Origin: Leptasterias polaris
Taxonomy: Eukaryota > Echinodermata > Asteroidea > Forcipulatida > Asteriidae
DNA: 64,000 nt
Reading direction: 5' to 3'
Assembly: GCA_037783415.1 (NCBI GenBank)
Contig: JAZGTN010000060.1
Span: 62,001-126,000 of the forward strand
Both the position numbers and the translations under genes were made by a program. Shown in pieces: positions 32,740 to 44,583 of this stretch. The notes below the pieces were generated by a model. It had not been told where the DNA came from, did not search any database, and was given only the letters and a program-made list of their open reading frames with translations. The first letter of the stretch is position 1. Each line of letters begins with the position of its first letter.

Positions 32740-33668
32740 TATGGTGGCCCTGAAGGGACATCGCATATCGCATACGTGTGCGCACACGTATGCAATGTCG
32801 TGAAACAATTCGCGAATATGTGCGCACACGTATGCAATGTCGTGAAACAAATCGCGAATATGTGCGCACACGTATGCAATGTCGTGAAACAAATCGCGAA
32901 TATGTGCGCACACGTATGCAATGTCGTGAAACAAATCGCGAATGTGTGCGCACACGAGTGCGAATATATTTGCAATGTCGTGAACGTTTATTGCATACCA
33001 AGTTGCATACCTTTGGGATGATGTCATAGTTGCAGACAATTTGTTAGAGACCTAGGGAGTACGTGGCGCTACAGTCAGGCTCCTGTAAGCATGGCTATAC
33101 AATAATGTGTACCCAAGAACTTGGCACCAGGCCAAGTTTCGCCAACATGTACTACAGCATAAGCTATCTACCTACAGCCTACTATTACAATCAAGGTCGA
33201 AGAGTACGCACGCTCGAGGGTATTTTACGGTCAAACACGCCCATTTTATGTTAATAGCCCACGTTCGTCCTGGGAAAAAAAGAAATACGCCACCCGCCTC
33301 GCTTGCCTCACAACAATGACTACCGCTCTGCAATGACTACCGCTAATCTCACTGTAGGCAAGAAACCCCCCAGATCATTAGACATTTTATTCAAAGGTAT
33401 GCAACTTGGTATGCAATAAACGTTCACGACATTGCAAATATATTCGCAGACGTGTGCGCACATATTCGCGAATTGTTTCACGACATTGCATACCGTGTGC
33501 GCACACATTCGCGATTTGTTTCACGACATTGCATACGTGTGCGCACATATTCGCGATTTGTTTCACGACATTGCATACGTGTGCGCACATATTCGCGAAT
33601 TGTTTCACGACATTGCATACGTGTGCGCACACGTATGCGATATGCGATGTCCCTTCAGGGCCACCATA
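32740..33668. mobile_element. Foldback element with 42-bp repeat arms (929 bp)
   Basis: The left arm (32740-33015, 276 bp) and right arm (33392-33668, 277 bp) are near-perfect inverted copies around a 376-bp unique middle. Each begins TATGGTGGCCCTGAAGGGAC at its outer end. Inside are 42-bp tandem units starting GTGCGCACACGTATGCAATG (left arm: 32778, 32820, 32862, 32904 and 32946). Because 42 is a multiple of 3, open frames run through both arms on both strands; I do not consider them genes. The layout matches foldback transposons. No transposase is present. Confidence 0.9.
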
Positions 33669-34074
33669 CTTGTCGCACTTCTTTCCCCCAAATGAGATCG
33701 CAAAAATGTACAATAATGATTTTATACTTTAAATAGCCCCGCCCCCTTAATAATGTGTTTGCCAACGCTTATCCCCGCCCCAAAAGTCCAATTATACGCC
33801 AATGTCAATAAAGTGGTCTTTCTAGAAAACCTTGTTTTCAGTCCTACCGAGTGGCTGCGGCTTTTTGTAATGGCTGCTGGTTGAAGCAGCCTGAATGTTT
33901 ATTAACGTTGAACAATCTAGCACATTCAAAGCCAAAGCCGTCAATTGGACACAACACTTGCTCTGGGACGAATTGCAAGCTGGATACCACGCCTGCTTAC
34001 GGCACACTCCGAAGAAACAATTTGCACGACAGAAAATGGCTACCATTCACCATCATCCCATACTAAGCCGTATC
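33669..34074. other. Non-coding stretch, nothing recognised
   Basis: GTGGCTGCGGC / GGCTGCTGG words near 33850-33885 hint at a relative of the next MITE, too decayed to bound. Confidence 0.4.
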
Positions 34075-34174
34075 AGAATTGGCGGCTATGGCTACGACTG
34101 TTGCTAAGGACGTCCTATACTTCAACGCATGATGACGCGGGGCTCCAGCCGTAGCCAGAGCCGCCAATTCGGAC
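34075..34174. mobile_element. Short MITE (GAATTGGCGGC ends, 100 bp)
   Basis: GAATTGGCGGCTATGGCTAC at the left pairs with GTAGCCAGAGCCGCCAATTC at the right. The middle, GTTGCTAAGGACGTCCTATA, recurs in the copy nested in the SINE at 47609-47728. Confidence 0.75.
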
Positions 34175-34283
34175 ACGACCAAATCACATGACATCAAAAA
34201 GGATGGTACCCCGACTTTGTCTTAGCAACTTTTCCGCTTGTGTCGTCATGCTTCATAAAGCGGGCCTTTGGCTGTACACGGGT

Positions 34284-34382
34284 TTATGAACTCTCACCCA
34301 CTTACTGCACGCATGCGCCCTCCCTCCGTATCATATCTATGGAAGGCGAGCGTGTGCGCTGTAACTGGGTGAGAGTTCATAA
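34284..34382. repeat. Imperfect hairpin, 99 nt
   Basis: TTATGAACTCTCACCCA at the left is complementary to TGGGTGAGAGTTCATAA at the right (17 bp perfect). Partial pairing continues inward around GCGCCCTCC/GGAAGGCGAG. Probably a tiny MITE. Confidence 0.65.
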
Positions 34383-35163
34383 TAATTCCATATCCAGCCA
34401 CAAGGAGCCTGCTTTGATCATGACGACACAGCCCATATACTCATGTCGATGGTTATTTCTGACCATATACAAATTCTTTTAGACAGGAGGATGAGAGAAT
34501 GATAACTTGAGGGCTATAAAATGGTCTATGTGGCTATTTTATTGTCATGACTAATGACTATGAGTAATTGTCATTTCCATAACATTGAAAGAATCGGAAG
34601 TATGGAATGCGTGGTTTCTGATTCTAAATCGACACTCGTGTTATATAGGCTATACCACCCCGTCGGTTTTAAGGTGATTCAACTTTGACCTTGGATTGCA
34701 CCATGTAGTGTACATTGGTGCGGCAGGAACTCGACCAATGACACCAATGACTGCTGGTATATTACGTGCCCATCCGTATACACAGGAGCCCAGTCTATAA
34801 ACCGATGACACTACCCGAAACTTTCGTTGTCATTCATATAGTTTGATGTCATACTTCTCTAAAGATTTTTCATTTCAAACAATGAAAGGATAATGTCAAC
34901 GATATATAGGTACTAGGACAGACCCACTCCTCATTTCCATTTCTGTTTATATAGAACTATATCCATCCCATCATCGGCACCGTATCGTTCGGCTGTGGAA
35001 AATACACTTTAATTGGTGCTCGATATGTGGCATGGTGTCCCCCTGTTATTGTGTCTTCATTGTGTTCTGTGAATCTCAGGAATGAATTCTGCAGATGATT
35101 TTAGGGGGAGACTTCTGTACAAGAGGAAAAGAAGGTGTTAAAGTATGGGCACATTGTGTGTGT
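34383..35163. other. Non-coding stretch, nothing recognised
   Basis: No boxes, inverted ends or exon-like frames noted. Confidence 0.4.
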
Positions 35164-35202
35164 GGGGGGGGGGGGGGTGGTGGGGGGGGGGGGGGGGGGG
35201 GG
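35164..35202. repeat. Poly-G tract
   Basis: Almost pure G broken only by TGGT near 35178-35181. A glycine-rich open frame here is an artefact. Confidence 0.9.
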
Positions 35203-35849
35203 ACACACCCATGCCATATCGGGCAATGGAGAAGGTGACTACGACTGCAAATTTCTTCTAATTACTGCCATCTTGGGCAAGTGTTGCGATTTGTTCTGCT
35301 CGCAGCACGCCTTCACTATATCTCTAGGCGTTGAACCTAGTGTCAGAAATGATGTGTGCATGCTTCCTTCCTGGTCTCATTTGCCCCTCCCTCGCAATTT
35401 TTGCACAGGAACCAAAATAGATTCGTAACTCATTACACAAACCAATTTTTCGTACGGACAACCTCTCGGTTCTGTCGTTTTTTTGTTAGATGTGAACTTA
35501 TTGATAGTTTGATATCTGAAAAAAAAAAAAAGTAAATTTTACCAGGATGTCAAACTTGACGAGTTGTTATTAAGTAGGTCTATATGAAGAATAACTGCTT
35601 TATTGTACCGTCTGTTTAATTTTAACTCAAAAACTTACCCTCCATCACGGAGGAGGTTAAACAAAAAAAATCAATATTTACATTAGATAGGACAGGTAAA
35701 TATATAAACCCGTACACCCCATTGCTATCGGTATACTCTCCTGCCCAACTGGCCATTGACACAAAATGCCACAGGAGACTGTGGAGACTTGCCACAAAAT
35801 GCAACAGGAGACCGTGGAGACCACTAACGGTATCGGTGCTCTCCTGCCC
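35203..35849. other. Non-coding stretch with a small duplication
   Basis: GCAACAGGAGACCGTGGAGA echoes GCCACAGGAGACTGTGGAGA (near 35767 and 35801), and CTCTCCTGCCCAACT occurs at about 35736 and 35839. This scrambled sequence lies just upstream of the LINE remnant. Confidence 0.5.
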
Positions 35850-36265
35850 AACTATCTCTCTTGTGATCAATATGCGCCGACTCTGCGATGGCTTGGTCAT
35901 GTTCTAAGGATGTCCCCAAAACAGGACAATTACGAAGGTCGCCTTGAGATGGACTCCATCTGGCAAAAGGAAGAGAGAAAGACCAAAGACTATAGGGCAT
36001 AATATACCGCCGGTGCCGGACAGTGATAATTGAGCTGCAAGAGATGTGACTTACATGGGGGAGGCACAAACCAAAAGGCACAAGACAGAACTCAGTGGCG
36101 GTATTAGTTGATTGCGGCCTTATGTCCCACTGTGGACGAAGTAGGCATAAAACTCCTGAACATGGCAACATTGAGTAGAATGACAAGTGACTGAAGAGAA
36201 TAGAAATTGCTGGATGAGGGCTTCATCCAACAGTAGATTAATACAGCCTGATAATGATGATAAAA
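35850..36265 (+). pseudogene. Non-LTR retrotransposon (LINE) C-terminal remnant
   Basis: The translation at 35886-35912 gives RWLGHVLRM, a hallmark found just after the reverse-transcriptase domain in many LINE ORF2 proteins. In shifted frames it continues as RTVIIELQEM-like sequence (about 36020-36050), then LTWG and DR.WR-like residues ending VDCGL. Frameshifts and an internal TGA show decay. The 3' end has GATAATGATGATAAAA, a simple tail. The clade cannot be fixed from this fragment. Confidence 0.7.
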
Positions 36266-36637
36266 AACTTCATTATTTAAGTTTAGTCTGAAAGCTTGTT
36301 CATACTAGAATAATTTTTCTCTTCAATATTTCCCTCTGAAATGAAGTCATATTTGAGAAAACTTTATCTGAAAAACACACACAAAACCAAACAAAACGCA
36401 ACAGCTGATTTCAGTTGAACAACCGAATTTAAGGACAATGTGTTTACATACTGAAACTTGTGCATGCCATGGTTTTCAATATTTCCTTCTGACTCACACA
36501 ATCCATGCAGATTAAGCCAAAATGTTCACAGGTTTGTTTGTTCATGGTTGATCACACATCAAATCATGAACTCTGCCTGCGATAATATTTAAGTCAAGTC
36601 TACCAATCTTGTATAGGACTATACCTTTGATAATGAA
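36266..36637. mobile_element. Family H1 element, strongly diverged
   Basis: CACAGGTTTGTTTGTTCATG, GTTGATCACACATCAAATCA, CTACCAATCTTGTATAGGA and TATACCTTT follow the order of the 2959-3317 copy. Confidence 0.6.
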
Positions 36638-37662
36638 GCTAAAAATAAATCCCTGCAAGTTCAGGTCAAATAGAGAACAAAGATATAAAAATTGGACAAC
36701 CATGTCCCAAAACTGAGGACGCCATATTTAAAATAGGGTCGATCCATGTTATCACTTTGAACTCGACTACATCGGGAATAAGAGACAGAACAAGTTTCCG
36801 AACTGATCAAAACATGTTGACACCTTAAAAACACAATTGATATACTTTTGCAGCTCACTCTTGTAATTTCCGGGTTGATTCGTTTCAACGTTAGAACATG
36901 CACCAAATGAAAACTCATGTTCACATCTTTCGCGATCAAAAATCTAACAAGCGACAACAAGCAAAATAAACAACAACAATAACAAGCAAAATATTAACAA
37001 CAAAAATAATCACAAGCCTAATCACAAGTCACAGGACGGTGTTGTTTCTTTTATGTGTGCGGTCCCTTTATAGCCAGCAAGGTCGAAAATCAAAGAACTC
37101 GCATTTTCGATTATAGTTTACCTACACGATTTGACCAACGTTTGTTAATGCTGCGTTATCGGTTAAAGTACCACGTACTTTTTAAAAATAAGCCACGGAC
37201 ATCCGGTAGAAACACGAGTTCATTTTGCAATCAGTGATATAGCATCAGGCCAATGACATCCCAGGTTGACTTTTACAGGTGAATTCACACGGGGTTCGAT
37301 CAAAACAAACCAACACAGGGTTTTGCTTTTAAGCGAATGCAGAAATGTTATCCTGTTTCCACCATCTTTAGTACAATCGTTGTTTAAGATTATTATAAGA
37401 TACTGGTTCCCAACCAGAAAGAGTATAGAGTTTGTAATTTTTGAAATTTTGTGTGTGTTCAACCCCAAATTAGTTACATTTTCCCCTGTCAGTTTCCCAG
37501 TGGTTTGTTGTTTGATTTTGAAGTCCACCAATCAGTACATCAGGCCTTAGGCTATACGGCGTTTATGATTGGTTTTAGAAACAACAGAGATTGCCTAATT
37601 TGAAGCAATTTTCATAGTTCGTGTGAGTATTGGAAAAATGTAGGATACATAAATGAATTTAC
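36638..37662. other. Non-coding stretch, nothing recognised
   Basis: Open frames of 60-103 codons on both strands at 36661-37550 have no recognisable motif or splice context. Confidence 0.45.
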
Positions 37663-37988
37663 TTAAAGGGTGTGTACAACATTGGTAAGAGTGAAAATAT
37701 AAATGTTTTCAGATTTGCACATAACTTACATGGTATAAAGATGGTCATGGTGGAAAACTTCCCTTGAAATAGTTTTGCTTGTTATGCTATAGTCTTTATC
37801 ACTGGTGATACAATCCGATGTTTGAAAACAGTGAAAACATATAATGTTTTTTTAAACTGTTTTCTCACGACTCCGCAGACAGATTTAGCTTAAACTTTTA
37901 CAGGTTTGTTATTGCATGTATATGTTGGGTCACATCAAGTGTGGATACTGGTCTTTGACAAAAATACCAAGGTTGTACACACCCTTAA
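37663..37988. mobile_element. Family H3 element, complete copy
   Basis: TTAAAGGGTGTGTACAACAT at the left and TGTACACACCCTTAA at the right. It is inverted relative to 27733-28088 and shares ATAACTTACATGG, CAATCCGATGTTTGA and AACTTTTACAGG. Confidence 0.8.
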
Positions 37989-38855
37989 AAAAAAAAATGT
38001 AATGTCATATACATTTGAAGTTGTTTTCTTGAAAGGTGGGTGACTTAAAAGACAAACACGCGACGCTATCAACGTACCACGCACAATAAAGAAGAAGAAT
38101 AAAGATAACTGACTTCGAAGCTCACTACCCAATTTAAGCAAGTCAGCCGAACTTCCATTTATAACCATTAATAATGGATTGTCTCGACTCTGAAATATGT
38201 TTTTCTGTAAAAAATACCCCCAAAATCCGACTTCACTCGCACTGAAGCGTTTTTACTTCGAGTTGAATGGAGACGTCACATTAAGTTGTTATCCATTATT
38301 GTTTACGCGTAGTCGGTTATTCCATTGCTCTAATGGCGCAGTGTGATTATCCATTGTCAACAAATCGATGTTTTGAAGTTTAAACAAAAACAAAACCCCA
38401 AAACAACGAATGAGTTAACAACTGAAGTATTGCCATTTCACACGGTGTTCGGTCATCGACTTTAAATCATTGATTACAGTTGTTGATATCCGTTGTTTGT
38501 TTGCCCGTCGATGGTATATACACATACTTTAGCTTTAGATATCATCGATGGTCAAAGATAACGCCGTTGTGCGCGGCACGTCTGTATAGCCTGGTCAACT
38601 TCAACGATGAGAGATTATCATGAAATTCTCTCCGACCGGTGTTAAAATTTAGCAAAGTGCTCCACTTTAAATGGCTGTAAAGGTTTATTGATTGTTTAAT
38701 GTCAGGTCTGTCTGCAAAGTTTATCATGAAATGGATTTTAAATACAATATTGGTGTAGACTATTTAGAGAGATGATCGTACCCGTTATTCGTACGTGAAC
38801 TTTTGCTAATACAGATTGATGAACATCAAGCTATAAGTCTAAATTTAAAAGACGT
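37989..38855. other. Non-coding stretch, nothing recognised
   Basis: AT-rich. No support for genes or elements. Confidence 0.45.
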
Positions 38856-39230
38856 TAAATTAAGAATCTCAGTAAGGTAATTATCAAAGACCAGTATTGT
38901 CACTCGGTGTATCCCAACATATGCATAAAATAACAAACCTGTGAAAATTTGGGCTGAATCGGTCATCGAAGTTGCAAGAAAATAAAGAAAGAAAAAACAC
39001 CCTTGTTGCACAATTTTGTGTGCTTTCAGATGCTAATAAAAGGCTTCATGCATGAAGTCTTTTATTATTTTAGTGAGAAGTTACCCCTTTCTCAAAAACT
39101 ACGTTACTTCAGAGGGAGTGGTTTCTCACAATGTTTTATACTATCAACAGCTCTCCGTTGCTCGTTACCAAGTAAGTTTTTATGCTAATATATATTTTGA
39201 GTAATTACCAAACGTGTTCAGTGCCTTTAA
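38856..39230. mobile_element. Family H2 element, well preserved
   Basis: It runs from GTAAGGTAATTATCAAAGACC through GTGTATCCCAACATATGCAT and AACCTGTGAAAATTTGGG to GTTCAGTGCCTTTAA. The centre palindrome has 17-bp arms, TAATAAAAGGCTTCATG (39034-39050) and CATGAAGTCTTTTATTA (39051-39067), with a single G-T mismatch. Confidence 0.8.
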
Positions 39231-40336
39231 TGTGGGGCTTCAAGGTCAAATTCAGTTTTGTGATGCACTCATCTTCTGAATAAATAGAGTCTTTGTGAAA
39301 CTGGTAACACAATTATAAGTCTCTAACCTCACGTTGAAATGGTACAAAATGCCATTGTATTTGATACTCTTTCAGAGCGACATTTGAAACATAAGATCAG
39401 GACAAATGGTCTGTACTTTCCATCGAGTCATTTTTGCGGTAGTCAAAGGTCAAATCCAATGTCGTTTTGATCGATTAGCTATGGAATGAACTAAAAATTA
39501 TGTTACGAAAAAAAGTACAGACCCGTAAATTTGAATAGTGGCGTCATCGAGCGTTTTTGAAGAGGTGTCGAACACAGTAATTTTACACAATTTTAATCTG
39601 CATGTCATTCGCCCCTATTTCAAATCTTTTGGAAAATGAGTGGATCACAAAACTGAAATTGACCTTCGAGCCTCTCTTTAAATAGGCCTTGAGCAGATTA
39701 TAACAAGATAAAACCTGGAAAACTGTCCTGTTTCTGTCTCGTAGGAAAGGTCCATACTTTAAGTTCAAACGATTAATTGCAATAAAAGTAAGGGACGTTC
39801 ATCGTGGACTTGTTTGTGTTAAAAATGCGGGTTTTAGTTTTACAGCTGGTAAATATACTTTCCCGCCAAATCACTTTTTCTAAAGATACCAGACATGTCG
39901 GTCTTTTCCGGTCTTTGCCGGTTTTGATGACCCTTGCACAGCCATAGACTATTCTAAAACGGGGTTTTTCAATGGATCGTTAAAATCGACCAGTTCTATA
40001 GTTGATCCAAAATGGATACCAACAAAGCAAGGTAACCTTCGGACGTCTGTGAGGAGAGACCTTTATAGTGAGACCAGCGTCCGACGCATTGTATATTGTG
40101 ACGTACTTCAGTGAGTAAGCAGACAATATAAAAGTAGCCTGACAATGTAAAACGCGGAAGTTATTCATGCATTTCGGCGAAAGTTGATAAGTGGGCCATT
40201 CTGTAGGGATGAACTGGGTCTAAATGGGGTTTAATTTTTGGGTGTTAAATGATTATTCAACTAAACAACAAACACCGTTTTAAATCAATAATTCTGGACG
40301 CAAAAGATGCTGACTCATTGCTGAACAACTGTAACT
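39231..40336. other. Non-coding stretch, nothing recognised
   Basis: GTCTTTTCCGGTCTTTGCCG near 39900 is a short duplication. Nothing else noted. Confidence 0.4.
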
Positions 40337-40344
40337 AGAAGAAC

Positions 40345-40375
<31 letters not shown>

Positions 40376-40468
40376 AGAACAACAACAACAAGAGAACAAC
40401 AACTGTCAAGAACAAGAAGAAGAAGAAGACAATAGTAGGAGTAGATGACGAAGAAGAAGGAGAAGAAT
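40337..40468. repeat. (GAA)n / (CAA)n compound microsatellite
   Basis: Purine-rich GAAGAAGAAG runs alternate with AACAACAACA runs. Confidence 0.9.
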
Positions 40469-41559
40469 ATTTCTTTAGATTATCTTTTTTCTCCTTAACT
40501 TACAAAGCTACAAGGGAAAGAATAAACTAGAGTTAATAAAGAAAAAGTACATCACATGGTATAAAATGGGTCTCATAAATTCAACAACTTCAAAACCGGT
40601 CTGGAAATAAATGATAATATTAAGCACTTTGAGATGCCCGTAGATATAGAAACTAATTATTAAATTAAGGTAAGGTAAAGTGACGAAAGAGCCAGACACT
40701 ATTTGGTAGAAGAAGAAAAAGAAGAAGAAGAAGAACAAAACTTGTTGACCATCGAAAACATATTGATACATGGAAATAATGACTAATTGATTATTTCAGT
40801 CTGCACCTAATTGGCGATGCAGCAACAAACTTTGCACCTTTGCAGTTCAAAGTGATTGAGGTGGAAAGTTATTAATTGCTTATAAGGTAAAAGTCATTTT
40901 CATAAGGCGTTGGAGCGATGTGATTCGAGTCTACACCCTAATGAAGTTTACTTCAATTCTTTTGCAGATTGTGTCTTGCATTTCACATAAATATTTACAG
41001 AAGACTATCTCATCTGCACAAAACAACATCAGAAAACATCAAACGATTAAAGATGTTGTGAAACAATGAGCTCAGTACCGTTGTTTACCGTACGAATTGG
41101 TGATGCACTTCCGAATGATGCTTCTCTCATTGTTTAAAGTGTTAAACGATGTTATTTGCTTGACATCAGCTTGTCTGAACTTTAGACAGACAGAGAGCAA
41201 ATTTGCTCTAAAAGTAATTGAAAGTCTAGCCATTTACCAAGTCTTTCGCCTGAAAGACGTAACAAAGATTGGTTTACTATAAAGTATACACAGCCCATCC
41301 AATCATTTGAAAAAAGCAATTGCTTTGTAGAGCTACCCTATTGCACTATTGAGTGACACTCAAGCGGGATATTGCAACAAGCGTCATGCCTTGTGCGTCA
41401 TTCACACTTCTATGACTATGAGCGCACTGAGCGAATACCCCACCAACTGCATTCAAGAACGGTTGTGACGAATGTCAAGAAATGGCAGGCGTTTCTTTTT
41501 CGTTCGAGCCTTAGGTAAAAGATTTACTTTTTAAGTGGAGTTTTTACGAAAGCATAGCT
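40469..41559. other. Non-coding stretch, nothing recognised
   Basis: A second short GAAGAAGAAG run lies at about 40708-40737. No gene seen. Confidence 0.45.
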
Positions 41560-41880
41560 GTGGCTATGGCTACGGCTACGGCTTGGGTGTTGTCGGCCAT
41601 TATTGGATTTTCATGAGAAGAGTGCATAATGGCTGATGGAGCCTAAAGAAGTTCTAAATGCGATTTTGTATGCAGCTCTGGCTACGGCTTGGTTGTTGTC
41701 GGCCATTTTGAATCGTCATGAGGATGACTCCATAAGGGCTAATGGGGCCTATCAAGCCCTAAAGGCGAACTTTTAATGCGGCTCTGGCTACGGCACCGGG
41801 GTGCTGCCATTTTGAATGCTCGTGCGTACTGTGAAGTGCAGGAAATAAAGGCTAAGTGGAGCTAAACCCAAAGCTGAAGC
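41560..41880. repeat. About 107-bp tandem repeat (3 units)
   Basis: GGCTACGGCTTGGGTGTTGT (near 41574), GGCTACGGCTTGGTTGTTGT (near 41680) and GGCTACGGCACCGGGG (near 41787) each lead into GCCATTTTGAAT-like sequence and a GTCATGAG-type word. The words resemble the GAATTGGCGGC MITE ends. Confidence 0.7.
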
Positions 41881-42212
41881 CGTGAGTTGGAAATACGATA
41901 CAAAGAAAATTCGTACTATTTTTTTATAATATATTCTCCTGCAAAACACAAAATGCGGCATCTCGTAAAGTGCCTCGAGCGGGGCTGTAGAGGCTGTACC
42001 GGTGAGAGTGTTCAAGACCAAGTTAAGCCGTTTCGCATTGGACTTTTATTATTATTATTATTTATTTGACATAGGAGCAAGTACAAGATGAATAAAGAAG
42101 TAATCCAAACAAAAAACAAAAAAGTAAACAATAGAAAACAAACAAATAGGTAGGCCTAAGTAGGCCCTAGAAAAATAATCAATAAAAAGTGTGAACAAAA
42201 TAAATAAATAAC

Positions 42213-42247
<35 letters not shown>

Positions 42248-42654
42248 CAGGAGCAAATAATAAAAACAATGGAAAAAGACAACTAGGGACCAAAACGGAT
42301 TGAGCGAGTGAGGATGGAGTATGCAGGAGGGGAACAAAACCAAAAAACTAGGAAAGGGGGTAAACTAACCGAGCAATGGGTGACCATTTTAAGTCCAGTA
42401 CGAACAGCCAAAGAAAACTTCACTCAGGTAACTAAACCGAGTGCATTAATAGGTAGTTCAACCAGCCACCTCCTGTCCAGGTAGGGCATACTGGTTTTGA
42501 GCTAGGGAGACTTACAATAGACCATGCACACGTATCGAACGTATTCGAACACGTGCATTGCTTCAACGCATTAAGGAAACAAACCTACGCACTTTAACGG
42601 GTCCAATATTCAAATACTCGCGAGACTTGCACAGTCTACTGAAGAAGGAAGCCT
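41881..42654. other. Non-coding stretch with (TAAA)n
   Basis: The microsatellite occupies 42200-42247. Positions 42510-42640 share GCACACGTATCGAACG and GCGAGACTTGCACAGTCTAC words with the flank of the 10765 element. Confidence 0.5.
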
Positions 42655-42830
42655 GCACTCTAAAAACTCCTAGGTCAAAATGGTCCAGTCCCTTTGGGCA
42701 TGAAACATTTTTGTGTCACGAAATCTGTGTCAAAATAAGGCAGAATTTTGTCAAAATGACGCAGAATCCAAGTAAATTGTTTATTTTATGTCGCCGAGTT
42801 GAATTTAGAAGGCTACCTGGGAACCGGTGA
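42655..42830. mobile_element. CACTCT-ended MITE fragment
   Basis: GCACTCTAAAAACTCCTAGG, TGTGTCAAAATAAGGCAG and GTCAAAATGACGCAGAATCC mirror the 48585 copy. The right terminal repeat is not clear. Confidence 0.6.
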
Positions 42831-44583
42831 AACCCAGGAGATTTCTAAAGAAAACGATTTAAATCTAGTCCTTTTAAAAATAAAACTTGTGTAATTTATA
42901 TTTGATATACTTGTTGCGATGAAACTTCTCGTTCCCTTGCTGCCTTTGTTTGCAGTTATTTTTTGTTTCGCTGTTGTATTTTTCAGTCACGAGTGCAACC
43001 AAGCTGCAATTTATTTCACTAACAATACTGATGAAAAATTGTATTTTTTGTTATTTCGAAATGTATTTATGTGTTCCAACATCGTCCATTGCGCTTGACT
43101 TCGCCCCACAATGATGATGACGTCATTAGGCAATAAGGCGTATGCCTCTGATGGGTTGGTGTTGTAACGTACTTGGATGTTTCACGGTGTGGCAGCTCGT
43201 CGCCTACACCACTCTAAGATGGATGGGTTCTTTGAGGGCTGAATAGAAAGGCCTTTAATTGCTGTAGACTCCATCCAGTTTCCATGACCACAGTTTGTGA
43301 CGACATACACTCTGGGCGAATTGTGAGTTCGTCGAAAGAGAAAATGTTTGAAACTTTCAGTGTTATTGCTTATACATAAACACCTTCCGATACTTACACT
43401 TACACAAGATCTCCAATGAGCAAGTTTAATCAAGGACCAATGGTTAAGTGGTTGGTTCACTTAAGTTGAAGAGCGAATGACTCCAGCCTGTGATGCCGAC
43501 GTTGCCTTGAGAAAAAAGGCTGTGTCAACGCGACCATGGGAAATTGGCGGTAGCCAGTTTGTTACGATTTTCCCGTTTGTTCATTGATGAAAGCGACACT
43601 GCAAACACGGACGATATTTGCCCACGAGTGGTCACGTGTCTCAGATGATTGTACACGAACATTATCCACAAATTTATGGCAAGTTCTTTATTAAAAAAAT
43701 AAAACTAAAATTGAGTAATGACGCTGCAAAAGATGGTGAAATCACGTCTGCATGATGGTTATAATGTTCTGATAACTGGTCCTCTGCACACTGCACAATT
43801 AAAAACGGCAATTGATTACCAGCGATGAGACCAGGCCCAGTAGGATGGTTCCGAATAGTCAACTAGTAGTCCAGCCATCGTTGACTAGACAGAGTTTGGG
43901 CTAACTTAGTTCGAACTATGGTCAACGATAGTTCTTGAACGAACCTTTCCTATTTCTTCAAAAGGATCTCGTGTAATCATAATAATAGCACCTCAGTGGG
44001 TCCTGGTGTCCTTGAACGACACGGGACCCACGTCAATATATACTCATAATATGTAGATAGAGCACCAAGTCCTGGGCTACTAGTACTAGATCACAAAAAC
44101 GTACATAAACTATAATATATTCATACCTTTTCTATTTCTGGCTTGTTCTGTTCTGAGTTGTTTCATTAAAACTATAGTCCCAAGTCAACATTAAATCGAA
44201 TTTACATTATATAATGTCTTGAAACAAGATCAAAAATCAAACTCGCTTTCGGTAAATCGCATATCAAAACTACAATGTACACAACAGATAACGACTTGGC
44301 ACAAGACTATCTGTATTACCGTGAAAGTACAGCAACCATTGACAGACGAAAATATTGACGAAAATACCCAGAAAGTGCGGGAAAGCAATAATATTGATGA
44401 ATCGAAAAGCAATTCCAGAACCCAAGGATTAGTTTGCTCGAAGCAGGCGACTGTTAATGTGTTTTTACAATCGTCAACTGGAGATCGATGATCATTTTCA
44501 GCATTGAATGCTCGTTTTTCACTTCCTTTTTGTTGAAAAAAACTTAGGCCTAGTGCACACCAAAGGATACGAACAGGTGGTGA
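42831..44583. other. Non-coding stretch, nothing recognised
   Basis: A CRE palindrome lies at 43118-43125. Short frames at 43182-43460 and 44219-44491 have no domain that I can name. Confidence 0.45.

Noticed and set aside
32630..33736. Many overlapping frames with CAHIRDLFHDIAYV-like repeats
   Set aside because: They follow from 42-bp (multiple of three) repeats in inverted arms and occur on both strands and in several frames. They are translation shadows of a foldback element.
35766..36002. An intact gene containing RWLGHVLRM
   Set aside because: Only the C-terminal tail of a LINE ORF2 is present, with frameshifts and an internal stop. It is recorded as a pseudogene fragment instead.
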